Below, in pieces: positions 20,798 through 32,560 of a stretch of DNA of 64,000 nt. This DNA comes from Schizosaccharomyces osmophilus (lineage: Eukaryota > Ascomycota > Schizosaccharomycetes > Schizosaccharomycetales > Schizosaccharomycetaceae). The DNA lies in contig NC_079239.1 of NCBI RefSeq assembly GCF_027921745.1, forward strand, positions 2,073,501 through 2,137,500, read 5' to 3'. The notes beneath the pieces were generated by a model. It saw nothing but the letters and a program-made list of their open reading frames with translations, was not told the origin of the DNA and did not search any database. Both the position numbers and the translations under genes were made by a program. How positions within the stretch are numbered: the first letter of the stretch is position 1; every line of letters starts with the position of its first letter.

Positions 20798-22466
20798 ACA
20801 CCAAGAATTAAGAAAAAAAATAAAGACAAGAGCGTGTTTACGAAATCTCGCCAGTCAGCGACAAATACTTTTGGAGTCTGTGGTGCTCATCCGTTTGAGC
20901 CGTGAAATTGGACGGTAAATAGCAGTTTAATATAAAAGTGAGAATATAGAATCGTCCATTTGCTGGTCGTATTCACACAAGGAACGCCTTTAAAGCAGAG
21001 ACCTGTTGTTGTTTGTTTGTACCGTAAGTTGTAAAAATCTCAAATAGAGGAAGAATCTTTGGATCTCTAGGTTGGGAAACATAATGCGTTTTTAGTTCCT
21101 TTTTACCAATTCATACGAAATCAATCAACGCCTTTCAAGACTCAGTGGCAGTTTCAATGCTTTCTATTACCTCTATTACCTCTAAAAGATTTATCTTAGG
21201 CAATGAACTAAGCAGAGTGGAAATAAAACTAGGTTTAAGGATAAACTTCAGGAATTGAAATCTCGTACTCAAATTATCCTGGGCGCCTTAAACTTGTTAA
21301 ATTGTTATTTCCTTTCGATTGATTGTCCCATTTAAAAAATATTCTTCCGAGAAATTGTTTTTCCCATGTTGTGTCAATCTTGTGTACCTAATGTACGTGA
21401 TATAATACAACAGAATCAACAAATGCAATGGCTCACAACACATGCTGCGTGGATTAGACCCATGATTGACTTGAACCCGAATATTATGTTTCACAGGCAT
21501 TGCTTGCAATTCAAATGCCGGAGGTCAGTGAATTTTGTAGGAATGATACAATGGGTTTCGTACAAGTGCTGAGCTAACGCTGAAATGTATTTCGGTATCA
21601 TCGGATTACAAGGAGTAAGTCCAAGGTCGAAAAAAGTACGAAAGCTCATTAGAGTTTTTTTGGAATCTGAATATTGATTCTACTTGGAAGGATATCTATT
21701 AGCAAAAGTCACATTCTCCCCCAAATCACATGTTTGTTGATTAAATTAGAGTAAGAAATTCTTTTTCTCGTTCTCTTGTTGACGATTCCTTTATTTGCAA
21801 TCCATAAAGAATCTGATCTATATTCTCTACAAGTATCACCACATAGAAAACCAATGTTTCACATCAAAGATGATGCATCTCCTCAAAATTTCCAACATTC
21901 TTTGTTGTTTTCGTATTTTCAATTACACAATATTTGCCTTCTCATCTTTCTACACATTCTGACATTTTCTCTACGCAACAAGCAAGAAATCCATACGTGC
22001 TTATACTTCATTCAGAGCATTCGAGATTGCAGTCGTTCTTTTATGTTTATCTGAAAAAAAAAAAAGAAATTCTTTTGTTTCTACCATATATCATTATTTG
22101 TATTTCCAATGATTTATTTTTCAGTCGTTTGTTTACAAACATCACAAGGATTTTATGTCGTCAGTTCAATAGTAAACAAAAAAAATAGAGAAGAAAACAA
22201 AAGACGGATAGATGATGAAAAGACCAAGGTATGGAACATGAATGAAATCAGGCAAAGTATTTGACGTGTACGAGGAACGATTAAATAAATTTTGTACAAT
22301 TATGATTAAGGCCACTTCCTCAAGAAAATGTATGGTCCAAAAGACTTTTCAAAAAAAGCCATTCGTTTATGCAGGAAAATACCTTTTAAAGCAACAGTAA
22401 ATTATGTTTTACCAAATTTTTTTTGATTTCTTCTATTTTATTTTAGCACAACACTCCGGGATCTCC

Positions 22467-22488
22467 TTTTTTTTTTTTTTTTTTTTTT
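22467..22488 (+). repeat. Poly(T) run, 22 bases
   Basis: Uninterrupted T tract in the oga1 3' region, preceded by ATCTCC. Probably a simple slippage tract or nucleosome-excluding element. Confidence 0.8.
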
Positions 22489-22969
22489 GGTTTTCTATAC
22501 TCCTACAGTATTACTTCCCGCTACAATATGTTCTTGACATTAGTACGCACGAATATTCAATTTGCATGAATACATGAATGAAAACCCCATGTTCTTCTCA
22601 CTCGTAAACTACTCATAATTACCAATATTACTTTACAATAAAAAAGCGTAGATTTTGTAGGATGCGGTAAAAACTTTTTTGACAATTATACTTCAACTAT
22701 TTTAGACATAGTCAAGACCTTGCCTATTCATTCAGCAGAAAAAAGACACACGACAAAAGTTTTCGTGCATATTTTAAGATCAACATAAAGGTACAAAACG
22801 AAAACTATTGCCGAGTCTACAAAACCAGTAAAATGTACTCAAATGAAAAGACAAAAAAGGGCTGTAAAATACATTAACCTTTCTATATGCGCTTGACAAC
22901 AAAAATCATCCAAGACCAATAAAACGCTCCATGTCGCAACGGCGCTGCTCTCATACCGGCTCAAATCAT

Positions 22970-24141
22970 TTAAGCAAGAGCAGGGAAGTCGGTTTCAGAA
23001 AGGGTAGGAGGAGCAGCAGCTTGAGCTTGAGCGGAAGCTTGGTTTCTGGGGGCAGGGTTGTTGCCACGGCGAGGGCCACCACGACCACCACGGGCACTAC
23101 CACCACCACGAGCGGGACGAGTGGTGAAAGTTTGCTCGATGTCAAGAACAACCTTCTTGGGCTTGGTCTCCTTGGCGGCGTTAGCCTTCTTGGAAGCGTT
23201 GTTCTTCTTGACAGAGGCGAAGAGGTCTTCAGGCTCACCCTTTTCGAGGGGCTTGGCATTGTCAATGGTCTCAACCTTACGACCAACAGGCTTGGCAGCA
23301 GACTTGCGGTTAGCAAGGAATTCATCAAGAGTCTTGATGGAGTCCTCTTCGTTGGGAACAGGGGTGTTAGCACCAGAGGGGGTGTTGCCCTCATCTTCAG
23401 CAACCTCAGCGGTTTCTTCGGATTGGATGGCGTCACCCCAACCGCGATTCACTTGCTTGGTGGTGTCAACGACACCAGTTTGGCTACGGCGGTCGTTCTC
23501 ACGGCCACGACGAGGACGACGAGCAGCAGGAGCACCAGAGGAATCTACAGGGTGGGACAAGTTGTTGGAACGAGCATCTTTACCTTCACGGATGAAAGCT
23601 TCATTGCCTTGAGGTTGACGGCGAGGTCTGCGAGGTTGATCGGCCTTCTTGGCAACGGTACGTTCACGAGGACTGGGCTGATTAGGATCACGTTTCTTAG
23701 AGGAACTGTTTGGAGCAACCAATTCACGGGGCATGGGGGAAGGAGTTTCCTTCTTTTCACGGTTGCTGGGTTTCTTGTCAGCGTTTGCTGCGGGAGTCTC
23801 CTCTCCGAGGAGGTCAAAGAGGTTCTAAAAGATTGGTTAACACTTTACTGCCCAAATAATATTCTTATAGTTGTTCGGCAATGGTCTATTTTAACTTCTC
23901 CTGCTAACCGGGAATTCCAATTTAGCGTTATTTCCTAATTAAATTCATATTTAATCTACAAATTGTTTGTCTTTCCAAAAATTACGTCTAAACAATCTCT
24001 CAGTTTACTTCCTCATAAACCGGAAATGTTCCGTTTTTCGTATCTCAACAAATCAGTTTATCAATACCACAAAAATATCCTCGGAATTCCACATAATCAA
24101 CCATTACCGACTTTTCTTCATACCTTGGATGCAACAGACAT
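22970..24141 (-). CDS. oga1: Stm1/Oga1-type ribosome-associated protein (HABP4/PAI-RBP1 domain)
   Basis: A 290-residue RGG-rich protein of the Stm1/SERBP1 family, which clamps inactive 80S ribosomes and is linked to TOR signalling. Two exons: an 18-base first exon 24124-24141 (encoding MSVASK) and 22970-23824. The 299-nt intron (23825-24123) starts GTATGA and ends CTTTTAG. The joined start MSVASK-NLFDLLGE matches the Stm1 N-terminal signature. The middle holds RRPRRGRENDRRSQTGVV, the basic ribosome-binding segment, then an acidic linker and a C-terminal Arg/Gly region (GGGSARGGRGGPRRG) ending DFPALA. Codon use is highly biased, as in abundant proteins, and this makes long meaningless open frames on both strands here. 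Equivalent to SPBC16A3.08c (from memory). Confidence 0.9.
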
Positions 24142-24655
24142 TTGGAAGCTGTAGAGTTTATTCGTGTGTTGCGTTACACAACTAATTCATCCAAAAAGCA
24201 GTCACTAATGTATAGGGTAGGTCACACTACAGTAGCTTAAGGACATGACTTGTAATGTCGCTAAAACAAAAAAGAAGAAAGAAGAAAAAAAGGCCTACTT
24301 AAAGTAGAAATCAGTCAGAGCCGTTTTCGTTTCGGGTTGGTCAGTCAAGTCTGTCTTGACAGTTAATCATGAGCGGTCTTCATAGTTTATTTAGCAGAGC
24401 AGAAAGAATAAACTATATTACCATTTTGAAAGATACTCAATGAAACAAATTTGAAACAAGTAGGACAATTTTCCACTGTAACTTGTATTTATTAAAGGAA
24501 GCTTCTTCTATTTTTCGTGCAACTATTCCCTAATATACAACATTCGAGGGACATATATAGCTTCTTGAACAAAATGCATCGAAAGAAACTAGAGAAAGGT
24601 AGGCATAAATCATAAATTTTCATGAAAAAAGTACCGATTACTGAAAAAAAAGTCA
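24142..24655. other. Intergenic: oga1 promoter and ufd1 3' region
   Basis: 514 bases. The stretch upstream of oga1 has a GC-richer patch (about 24310-24360) that includes CAGTCAGAG and TCAGTCAAG, not a clear HomolD box. No other gene is seen. Confidence 0.5.
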
Positions 24656-25969
24656 TTAGATGTCAACATTGATGGGATTATTCTTTAAACCAGAAGTGGA
24701 TTTCTTTCCTTGACCTTTTTCAGCATTGCGGGACGAACGAAGAGAATTTCCAGCGCCGTGAAATGTATGGGGTTGCTTTTCAGGAACGTTTTCTTCGCTT
24801 CCAACAGGCGGTTTGTAGGGATATCCAAAAAAGTAAACACCAATCGGCAAGTTCAAAGGAGCTGGGCACTCTTGTTCTTCCAAATTGCTAAGATTGTCAA
24901 CTTCAGAAGGCTCTTTTTCCTCTATCTGCTTTCCATTTAATTTGGATCCCGTTCCTTTCATCGTTGAAGCTTGTCCTTGCTTCACAAGATCATTGTACTT
25001 AATTCTATTCACCATTGTCCCTTTAATGGATGCAACGCGCTCTTTCTCCTTCTCTTGCAAATGCTCTTCATACCCAACAGGTGTCTCAAAGTCGACAACC
25101 AAGTCTGTTTCAATCACCGACACGACACCACGAGAATCGTCTGGCTGAACATCAATCACTTTAATTCGAAAAATTTCGCCATTATACAGAATTTCGAAGA
25201 TATCGTTTCTTGTGAGCGTACTAAAGTTTCGCAGTGCACTTTCCAAAACTGCTCGATGATCACTAATATCCAAAAAGTTGACGCTTTGAGGTTGTAATCT
25301 TACGAAGCTGCCTTGGGAAATGTCGGTGTTGACTACATGCACAATGTCTCCTGGCTCCAAGTCCAATGTACTCATCATCTACAACGAGAGTATTAGCACG
25401 AACAATCCATTTTATGCCTTCTTCAACCACTTACCCAGTAAGGAAAGTAGACCCTTCCTTCTTCAGCAATGAATTCCAACACACCGCCATGAGTCTTCTT
25501 TTCGGCTGCGGCGTTTTCAAATTCAAATAACATTGGATAGCTAACGTTCAACCGAGCTAAAAAGTTGTTAGAAAAACCACGTTTCTGGACCATTGTATAC
25601 GAATCACATACATAATTTTTCCAAGGCAGAGGGGGGAAGAATCACTAGCTAGTTAGCAATGATCGTTTCAGTAGGATTAAGCACATTCCAAAGATGCACA
25701 TTTATGCACGCCCTCCGAAAATGTGCTCATCCTCACAACAAATACCACGTACCTTTTCCACCATAGTTTACATTAATCCCTTTTTCTCCAGGCATCATAC
25801 CAGCAGGGTAGCATCGATAATGAGCATCGAACTTTTGGTTGGGGTCTTCAAATGCTGAGCGCAAATGAGACATCATAGAAAGCCCATTATAATCTTCTGA
25901 AAAAAATCCTCCGCCAAACTACTCCCAATGGTTAAACTTCCAGGTTTTCGCCCATGTTGTACATACCAT
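24656..25969 (-). CDS. ufd1: Ufd1, cofactor of the Cdc48-Ufd1-Npl4 segregase
   Basis: Ufd1 with Npl4 recruits Cdc48 (p97) to ubiquitinated substrates in ER-associated degradation. Five exons: 25967-25969 (only the ATG), 25753-25918, 25612-25644, 25435-25556 and 24656-25378, giving 348 residues. All four introns have GT...AG borders and short lengths (48, 108, 55 and 56 nt). The joined protein reads M-FGGGFFSEDYNG, then the double-psi barrel ubiquitin-binding domain (YRCYPAGMMPG, VILPPSALEKL, THGGVLEFIAEEGRVYFPYW, FVRLQPQSVNFLDISD, LESALRNFSTLT) and a basic/acidic C-terminal part with the Npl4/Cdc48-contacting region. An alternative without the first exon starts at a downstream MMSHLRSAF. The spliced ATG exon is inferred from the GTATGT right after it. 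Positional match SPBC16A3.09c (from memory). Confidence 0.88.
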
Positions 25970-26821
25970 TTTGGCAAACAAGTGCTTATTTCTCAACAGA
26001 AAACGCAAGTAATCGACTTTGCTTATTTAGAAAACCAAACGAAACGACGAATTTAACAGAAATCAGAGAAAAGCGAATGAATCCTGTTCCCTTCTGAAAT
26101 GAATTTCTCGAAAGAATGTGATTACACTGTATATATTAGAGTCAGAACATAGGGAAGTCGAACGAAGAGGAACAAAGTACAGTAAATCATATTATTGAAA
26201 TTGAACGAGATTTACTGACATCTTTTTATACAGTTACAGCATATTGTCTACTTGAAGTGAGTGAAATAGCTTTTTGCTTTGGAAATTAAGAATACAAGAG
26301 CTGCTAGATTCAATTAAAAATATATTATCATAGAAATCTTTAATCCATAATGCTTCTTAGTAAATGAATCTATGGTGGAAAACACGTCGTAACATCATAA
26401 TTCATTCGTTCATTAAAACAATTAGACCATATTACATTGAATGTAGTAAAGGCCAAGATAGCGAAGAAAGATTCAAAGACATTGTTAAAATTACTGGAAA
26501 TCAATTTTTTTTAGATCATTGGTACAAAACGAGCGTAGCACCGTACGCGTGTTTCTAAGACAATATCGACGAGAAGTTGCATATAAAGTAAAAGACAGAT
26601 AAAACATAAAGAATCATGCCTTTTTCACAAAATATTATATTTCATATACACTGAACGTAAATCATTCAAAATAAATCAGTAAAAAAGGGACTCAAAACCA
26701 AGCCAAAATCGTTAAATTATCAAAAGCATAAACATCGAATGTTGATAAGGCAATGGGTAAATCGTGACAAAGCGTTTTTAGCAATATCGCAAAAAGGTAG
26801 ATATTATGAAACGTAAATCAC
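25970..26821. other. Intergenic: ufd1 promoter and cip1 3' region
   Basis: 852 bases, AT-rich. A 64-codon frame (26364-26558, plus strand) starting MNLWWKTRRN is not recognised. This is a break in S. pombe-like gene order. Confidence 0.5.
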
Positions 26822-28312
26822 TCAATTATGGGGAAAACCAAAAGGTGACTTTAGGACGGGCTGAGACTCATTTCGCGAGTGCAAAGGAGTATTTAACGTA
26901 GATGTCTGTCGTAAAGGAGAATCATTACCATAAATCTTGTCGTCAACGGAGCGAATAGGGTTCACCAGCGAGGAAAAGCTGGGTGGAGGAGTGATTGGCG
27001 CACTTCTTATTCCGTTCAATGCATGTTCTTGCAAAAATCGGGATGCCATAGGAGCATGCAAGGCACGACGGAAGCCTGGTGAAGAAGGTTGAGAATGGCT
27101 TACATTGGAGGGCTTTTTCGCTGGTTGTGTGACAGTCAACTTTATGATTTCGGCACTAGGCTGTACGTAGTAATCCAAGTCAAAATGTAATGCAAAAGCT
27201 CGTACAGCATTAGAAACGGTGTGGTCCTTTGAAGGAGCTTCAAAAACAAGCTCGTTACCGGGAAGGCAATGATTGGCAAAAAGCAAAAGACGACTGTATA
27301 TTTCTAGAGTTGTAGTGTTGTTGAGATCCAAGCCCTGATCCTTAAAACTTACTTCAAAGGTTTTATATTGGTGCTTTCTACGACGTTCCTCTGCCTGGCG
27401 TTTTTTTGCTTTTTCAGCCTTCTCGCGCTCAGCAACCGGTAATTGGCGTTTCCATTCCACTCGCAAACGACGGCTGTTTATTTCATAGCCATTCAAAGTT
27501 TGGACAACTGCTTGAGCTTCTTCGGGGAGGTAGAAATTTGCAAAAGCTAAGCCACGGAAGATACCATTGTCATAATGATAGTTAAAGGCGTAGGGACGTG
27601 GAATGCCTAATTGCTTGAAAGCTTCGAGCAAAGTGTCCTTCTCTAAGGAAAAGGGGATGTTTTTTACAACAATGGCGGTTGGAATAGTGTCCTCGCCGGG
27701 TTCGACAGATGCAGAGTTGGACGTCTGGTTTGAGGGAGTCATTGTCGAACGATGATGCAAGGAGGAGGAAGGATTACTTTTAGAGGGATACGCCTCGACA
27801 TCTTCGGGGCGATTAGCATCGGAAGATGATAAGGGCTCCTGAAAGGAAGGAGCCATATTGTTGGTGGCATTATGGACAGCCTGAGCAAAAGGGTCTCCCA
27901 TAAATGCAGCGTTTCTTGAAACAAGAGACGGAGTGGAGACCTGCTGGTTTGGCTCTGTAGCAAAATTTGGAAAATTCCCTTTACTAGAGGCATCCGAGCC
28001 GCCTAGGACACCACCACCACTGAAAGCAAGGTTGCCAAAGGGGTCCGAAGTTGAAGGAGCTGGTGATGCAGCGCGGCTACTAGAGAGAGATAGACCGCCT
28101 GACCATTTTGGATACATGGACGCACTCGATCCGTTAGCGGACGTGGCTTTACGAAGGGCCTGAGGAGATCCGATCGGTTGTAATTTCGGGGAATTCAGAG
28201 GTGACTGAAGTCTGGAAAGTGCTTCATGGTTAGGTTTTCTTGGGGCAGGACTATTAGTTAATGAATGTGAATCATTCGTCCTGACTTTCCAAGGAAATGC
28301 TTCATTTGACAT
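26822..28312 (-). CDS. cip1: RRM/R3H RNA-binding protein, Cip1/Cip2 (Pin4-like) family
   Basis: A 496-residue cytoplasmic RNA-binding protein related to Csx1-interacting Cip1 and Cip2, which modulate the oxidative-stress response, and to budding yeast Pin4. One exon; ATG at 28312 gives MSNEAFPWKVR. The N-terminal 200 residues are Ser/Pro-rich and disordered. An RRM follows at about residues 210-285, with RNP2 IVVKNI and RNP1 RGLAFANF; then a basic helix (REKAEKAKKRQAEERRRKHQ), and an R3H-like domain (FEVSFKDQGLDLNNT through FALHFDLDYYVQ). The tail is Ser/Pro-rich. Divergent MFS, coa5 and nda2 follow in the S. pombe neighbourhood of cip1 (SPBC16A3.18, from memory), so cip1 rather than cip2 is favoured by position. 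Confidence 0.8.
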   Translation of the reverse strand: MSNEAFPWKVRTNDSHSLTNSPAPRKPNHEALSRLQSPLNSPKLQPIGSPQALRKATSANGSSASMYPKWSGGLSLSSSRAASPAPSTSDPFGNLAFSGGGVLGGSDASSKGNFPNFATEPNQQVSTPSLVSRNAAFMGDPFAQAVHNATNNMAPSFQEPLSSSDANRPEDVEAYPSKSNPSSSLHHRSTMTPSNQTSNSASVEPGEDTIPTAIVVKNIPFSLEKDTLLEAFKQLGIPRPYAFNYHYDNGIFRGLAFANFYLPEEAQAVVQTLNGYEINSRRLRVEWKRQLPVAEREKAEKAKKRQAEERRRKHQYKTFEVSFKDQGLDLNNTTTLEIYSRLLLFANHCLPGNELVFEAPSKDHTVSNAVRAFALHFDLDYYVQPSAEIIKLTVTQPAKKPSNVSHSQPSSPGFRRALHAPMASRFLQEHALNGIRSAPITPPPSFSSLVNPIRSVDDKIYGNDSPLRQTSTLNTPLHSRNESQPVLKSPFGFPHN

Positions 28313-29748
28313 TTTACAAAGCTCGTTCGTTTCAGCAAAGCAGATAAAAACCCTCTCGAGTCCTTGAAAAAAAATTTGGAAACAAAGCCCGCAATTTTTT
28401 TCGCAGTAGTTTCACGAAATACTCGGTTCAATGCGACAAAGAGATTTTGCTGTTTTCAAGTAGAAAACGCAGTTGAGTCACAGGCCAATTGGAGACTTCA
28501 AATAAGACCATTACGTAAAACCCCGTTAAAATTTATTGAATCCAATACGTTCAAAAACGGTATAATATATTACGCACTCTGACATTATTCGTAGTATCAG
28601 CTCTATTTGTAATACAATAATATTATCCTCACATATAAGCGTATAAGAAAAGCATGATGTAGTACTCGCGAAGCAAGACAAAGACTTTGACAAGGTGGTT
28701 GGACACCTGGAAGTCTCTTTCTCGTGGACAAATCCTCTCTCATTTCCCTTCAACAAACGTGGATCCATATGTTGGATTATTTGCGACGCCGTCTTTGCGC
28801 TTTTGCTACAAAAACCGTCAACATGCATCTATCGTTCTCAACTTCTTCCACCAGCGATGTAATTTAGCAACGTTCGCCACTCCCTTCTTCACCATCTCTA
28901 CTCAGGACGAAATATCGTATTATAAAACATTGATATCGTGCTACACATCTATAATCAATCGTATAACGATATACAAATTCATACTATGATGCTTTCAATG
29001 AATCTCTGCACGTTCTAGAATGGAAATATTATTTGCGCTTGGGTTCTTGCCTCTTCTTTTACCAAAGAGTATCAAAAAGCAAGAAAAAAAAGGTAGGGAC
29101 ATAATACATAGAAACGTTTTGTATTCCCATTGAAAAGGATTTTTGAAACAAAAAAGAAGTACGCTCCATTCATCGTAATAGGGTTGTTCACTTCATAATA
29201 CAATTCATTTCAATTACTAATTTATCACAATTACGCCTACTCTATCGGAATCCAGAAGAGTCAGGTTCTTTCATTTTTCCTCCTACGCCCATGTTTTCGG
29301 GGTTGTAGCTGCATTAATTAGTGGAAGAGCTTCTTTAAGGATAAAGCAGCTTTCCAATTCTCAATACATCCATCCTTGGGAATTCTTTTCATTGCAAACG
29401 ACACAACGTACGTGCTGGTAAAGAATTATTGATTCGTATTCATTGATTTCTCTTGGAGTTTTCATCTTTGGACTATAGACCTGTTGAAGTCTTACGAACT
29501 ATTACACCTTGATTGTTTTTTCATCCATTTCGACAGATATAGTGTTTTTGGATTTCACTAATTTATTCGACGTATTCGCGAACAGTTTGCCATTCGTCCT
29601 TTTAATTCGCAACTCTTGCTTCATTTCCCTAGTAAGTATTTTCCTCATTCGCCGTATCGTCACATCCCCATCCTTACATAGTTTATTTTTTTCTCCCTTC
29701 TCATTCGAACTTTCTTATTTTTTCCTCTTCTTTTAGTACTGTTTTACG
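28313..29748. other. Divergent promoter region, cip1 / MFS transporter
   Basis: 1.44 kb between divergent genes. Pyrimidine-rich stretches precede the MFS ATG and suggest a long leader. Frames of 60-100 codons on both strands overlap each other and look random. Confidence 0.5.
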
Positions 29749-31551
29749 ATGCATAATTCAATTTCTTCCAATCATGCTTTGGATTACTATGATCAAGATG
29801 TCCCGGCCAGCAACGAGAAACCTCTCACAAAGAGTATCTCTATAGATTCCGATGCTGCTGATTCCTTACAAAGGAATCAATTTTTGTCGTCTGACAAGGC
29901 ATCCACAGCCGTCCTCTCACCCAATGCTTACAAATCGTCCGAATCCTCGAAAGCCATAGACGAAAAAGTTGATGCAAATGTTCATGTAAGGGACAATGCA
30001 AGTGAAAAAACAAAAAAAGATGAAGATATCCAAATGATTCCCGAAAATAACATGTTTATTGTCGTTCCAGCTCTCGTCTTGACGCTTTTCCTGGCTGCTC
30101 TAGATAATACCATTGTCACAGTTGCCCTTCCTACTATTTCCGAGCATTTCCATGATGCCTCTCATTCGTTCTGGATTGGTACTTCGTATTCCCTAGCCAC
30201 AAATGCCATCCTTCCCGCCGTTGGTGTTCTCTCGAATATTGTAGGGAGAAAGCCTATGCTTTATGTTTCCGTCTTCTTCTTCATGCTCGGTAGTGCTCTC
30301 AGTGGTGCTAGTCAAAACATGATTATGCTAATTGTTTGCAGAGCCATCCAAGGCCTTGGAGGTGGTGGAATTACGTCTTTGGTGAACATAATCATCTCTG
30401 ATATCACCCCTCTTAAAACGCGTCCTGTATACACCGGTTTGGTTGCTTCGGCCTGGGGCATCGCTCTCGTCCTTGGTCCAATTCTAGGTGGTGTTATATG
30501 TCAAAGAACTACTTGGCGATGGATTTTTTTCATCAACCTTCCTGTCGGTGGTTTAGCGATATCTTGTCTTATTTTCTTTTTGAGGTTGCTACCCGTGCGT
30601 CGACAATCCTTCCGTACATTCCTAAAAACTTTTGACTTTTTTGGACTTATTACCGTTATTACGGGCGTTGTGCTTTTTTTGTTAGGTATTTCTTTAGGGG
30701 CTTCGTCTGGTCGTTGGTCTCGTCCCAGTGTTTTACCTTATATTATTGTTGGTGCTGCCTTAGTAGTCATTGCATTCGTATATGATTTTAATACGAAAAG
30801 AAATGCTGTGTTGCCCTCAGTATTTTTCAAAAATATAAATAGTCTAAGCTTACTCGTTTGTTCCTTCGTGCATTTCCTAAACTATTATTTATTTTCTTAT
30901 TATATTCCTCAGTACTTCCAACGGATTCGAGGTGATGATCCCATCATGGCCGGTGTGCATTTCTTGCCCGGTGGATGTGTTTTGTGCTTCTTTTCAATAA
31001 CTGTTGGCTTGATTTTAAAAAAGTTGGGTCGCTACAAGCCACTACTTTACATCGGGGCTGTCGCTTGCACTGCCGGAATGGGCAGTTTGATATCTCTGGG
31101 GGCCTACTCTTCCTTTCCCAAAGCCATGGGCTTAACCACTATCTATATGTTTGGCTCTGGATTTTTCTTCTTACCTCCAATGATTGCTATGCAGGCAGCT
31201 TTTCCTCCCTCGTTAATGTCCATGGCCACTGCCACTTTGATGTTTATACGAAACATTGGAGGAGCTATTGGTATCACTGTGGGCGAGGTTATTTTTAGCC
31301 AGAGGGTAACTGGTGCCTTTCACGGGAACAGTTCGATTGCGTCCCTTTCGTACGAACAGATCCAGCAGTATCCAGCTCACGAACGGGACCATATTGAAGA
31401 AACTTTTGCATCTGCTTTTCGAACTATTTGGATTTTTGCTACTATTGCCATGGCTATTGGCGCTGTCGCCGTCTTGTTTGTGAAGAGTAATTCAATCGTT
31501 CAAAAGTCGGAAAAGGTTCCCGCAAAGGAGCAAAAGAATGAACAAGTTTAA
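29749..31551 (+). CDS. MFS multidrug/amino-acid transporter, 14-TM DHA2 type
   Basis: A 600-residue membrane transporter, likely H+-coupled efflux or vacuolar amino-acid uptake. The first 100 residues are a hydrophilic cytoplasmic N terminus rich in Ser and Asp. Then about fourteen hydrophobic segments follow, starting VVPALVLTLFLAAL. DHA2 motifs are present: LDNTIVTVALPTI (motif D1 in TM1), NIVGRKP (motif A-like loop 2-3), RAIQGLGGGG (motif B, TM4) and GPILGGV (motif C, TM5). A charged C terminus ends KEQKNEQV. One exon; ATG at 29749. It is the positional match of SPBC16A3.17c (from memory). Substrate cannot be read from sequence. Confidence 0.88.
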   Translation: MHNSISSNHALDYYDQDVPASNEKPLTKSISIDSDAADSLQRNQFLSSDKASTAVLSPNAYKSSESSKAIDEKVDANVHVRDNASEKTKKDEDIQMIPENNMFIVVPALVLTLFLAALDNTIVTVALPTISEHFHDASHSFWIGTSYSLATNAILPAVGVLSNIVGRKPMLYVSVFFFMLGSALSGASQNMIMLIVCRAIQGLGGGGITSLVNIIISDITPLKTRPVYTGLVASAWGIALVLGPILGGVICQRTTWRWIFFINLPVGGLAISCLIFFLRLLPVRRQSFRTFLKTFDFFGLITVITGVVLFLLGISLGASSGRWSRPSVLPYIIVGAALVVIAFVYDFNTKRNAVLPSVFFKNINSLSLLVCSFVHFLNYYLFSYYIPQYFQRIRGDDPIMAGVHFLPGGCVLCFFSITVGLILKKLGRYKPLLYIGAVACTAGMGSLISLGAYSSFPKAMGLTTIYMFGSGFFFLPPMIAMQAAFPPSLMSMATATLMFIRNIGGAIGITVGEVIFSQRVTGAFHGNSSIASLSYEQIQQYPAHERDHIEETFASAFRTIWIFATIAMAIGAVAVLFVKSNSIVQKSEKVPAKEQKNEQV

Positions 31552-31856
31552 TCTTCTCTTTAAAAATTTATTGACTTCTTGAAAAGTTACATCTAGCTTT
31601 TTTAATATTTCTTTTTAACGGTTTGGTAATAGTTGTTTAGGTCTCATATACATTTCTTTTAATGTGTTTAATTTAATGAAATGTCGTCGCAAAAAATATG
31701 TCAGTAAGATACCAAAAAATTTCTGAAGCTTCAGAATGAATTAGAGTCTATTGAATCCTTCAGCATACAGCTACAGTAGTATTCTGAAAGAAAGTAGGGT
31801 CCGGTTCCTAACAAATCTGGCCACAGATTGTATTAACATATTGTATTCGATTTATT
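31552..31856. other. Convergent intergenic region, MFS / coa5
   Basis: 305 bases, AT-rich 3' ends of converging genes. Nothing else is visible. Confidence 0.5.
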
Positions 31857-32159
31857 TTATTTAGCCTCCGGAGAGGGTTTTGACGATTCATCTTGTTCTG
31901 GAGCAATTCTGTATCGTTTGGTCATATCGAGCTACAAATAAAGAGATTAGCAATGGGTTTGAATGTAAGTTAATATAAATGAATTTACCATTTGTCGTTT
32001 ACATTCTCCAAACGAAGTCATCAAATTCCTACATTCCACCGGGAGCTGCTCTTTGTTTCTCATACATTCTCTAGCAGATTTGCCATGAATGAACATACAA
32101 TCTGAATGTAATAAACAATCTGCCAAATCTTTTCGAATACTGTTGCAAGAGCGACCCAT
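31857..32159 (-). CDS. coa5: Pet191/COA5 twin-CX9C cytochrome c oxidase assembly factor
   Basis: An 81-residue intermembrane-space protein needed for complex IV assembly. Two exons: 31989-32159 and 31857-31931, separated by a 57-nt intron (GTAAAT...TTTGTAG). Splicing gives GECKRQM-LDMTKRYRIAPEQDE, the usual family end. Cysteines at 5, 15, 21, 32, 43 and 53 form CX9C, CX10C and CX9C spacings typical of Pet191, oxidised through Mia40. Reading through the intron would instead give an unrelated tail (VNSFILTY). Equivalent to SPBC16A3.16 (from memory). It is a small gene easily missed because the second exon has 25 codons. Confidence 0.9.
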
Positions 32160-32560
32160 ATTAAAAAAAAAAAAGAATTAATATGAGTGAATATAATGGT
32201 TCCTGTGATGAAACGAGGTAATCGGTTGTGGTAGAATAATAAGAAAGAGTGTAGTTTATTGAAAGAAAGCGACGTGCATAAATTTGAAACGAAATTGTTT
32301 CTGTACTTGATCATTAATTAGCTCAGAAGAGAGGATTCTCCTTTTTTTCTTTTTCTTTTTTCCATTTAAACATTCTTACTTTTCTTTTGTTTACATCTTA
32401 GTGTAGTGTGGTATAGCACGTAAAGGTAAATACAACGTTGCAGCAAGTCACCTTTATTAATATTGTCCTCCATCAACGAAGCATTCTGCCTTTACGAGCA
32501 ACCTGTTTAAACCATCTTTTGCTTACAATTAAGGCATTTTCCTTTATTTGAAAAGTCATT
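32160..32560. other. Divergent promoter, coa5 / nda2
   Basis: 401 bases. It includes T-rich and A-rich runs (A12 at about 32163-32174) typical of strong yeast promoters. No gene. Confidence 0.5.

Larger units (their letters stand above)
20509..22969. other. Long intergenic region: nrm1 promoter and oga1 3' region
   Basis: 2.46 kb, the largest gap. The first 300 bases hold a GC-rich cell-cycle promoter (MCB and forkhead-like sites). The rest is AT-rich with a 22-base T run. Frames up to about 92 codons (21776-22054) are of low complexity and not recognised. The nrm1 5' leader and the oga1 3' end lie here; an unseen noncoding RNA is possible. Confidence 0.5.

Noticed and set aside
22931-23938. 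335-codon plus-strand frame and a 184-codon one antisense to oga1
   Set aside because: Low-complexity translation (Thr/Gly runs) that mirrors the biased codons and Arg/Gly repeats of oga1 on the other strand.
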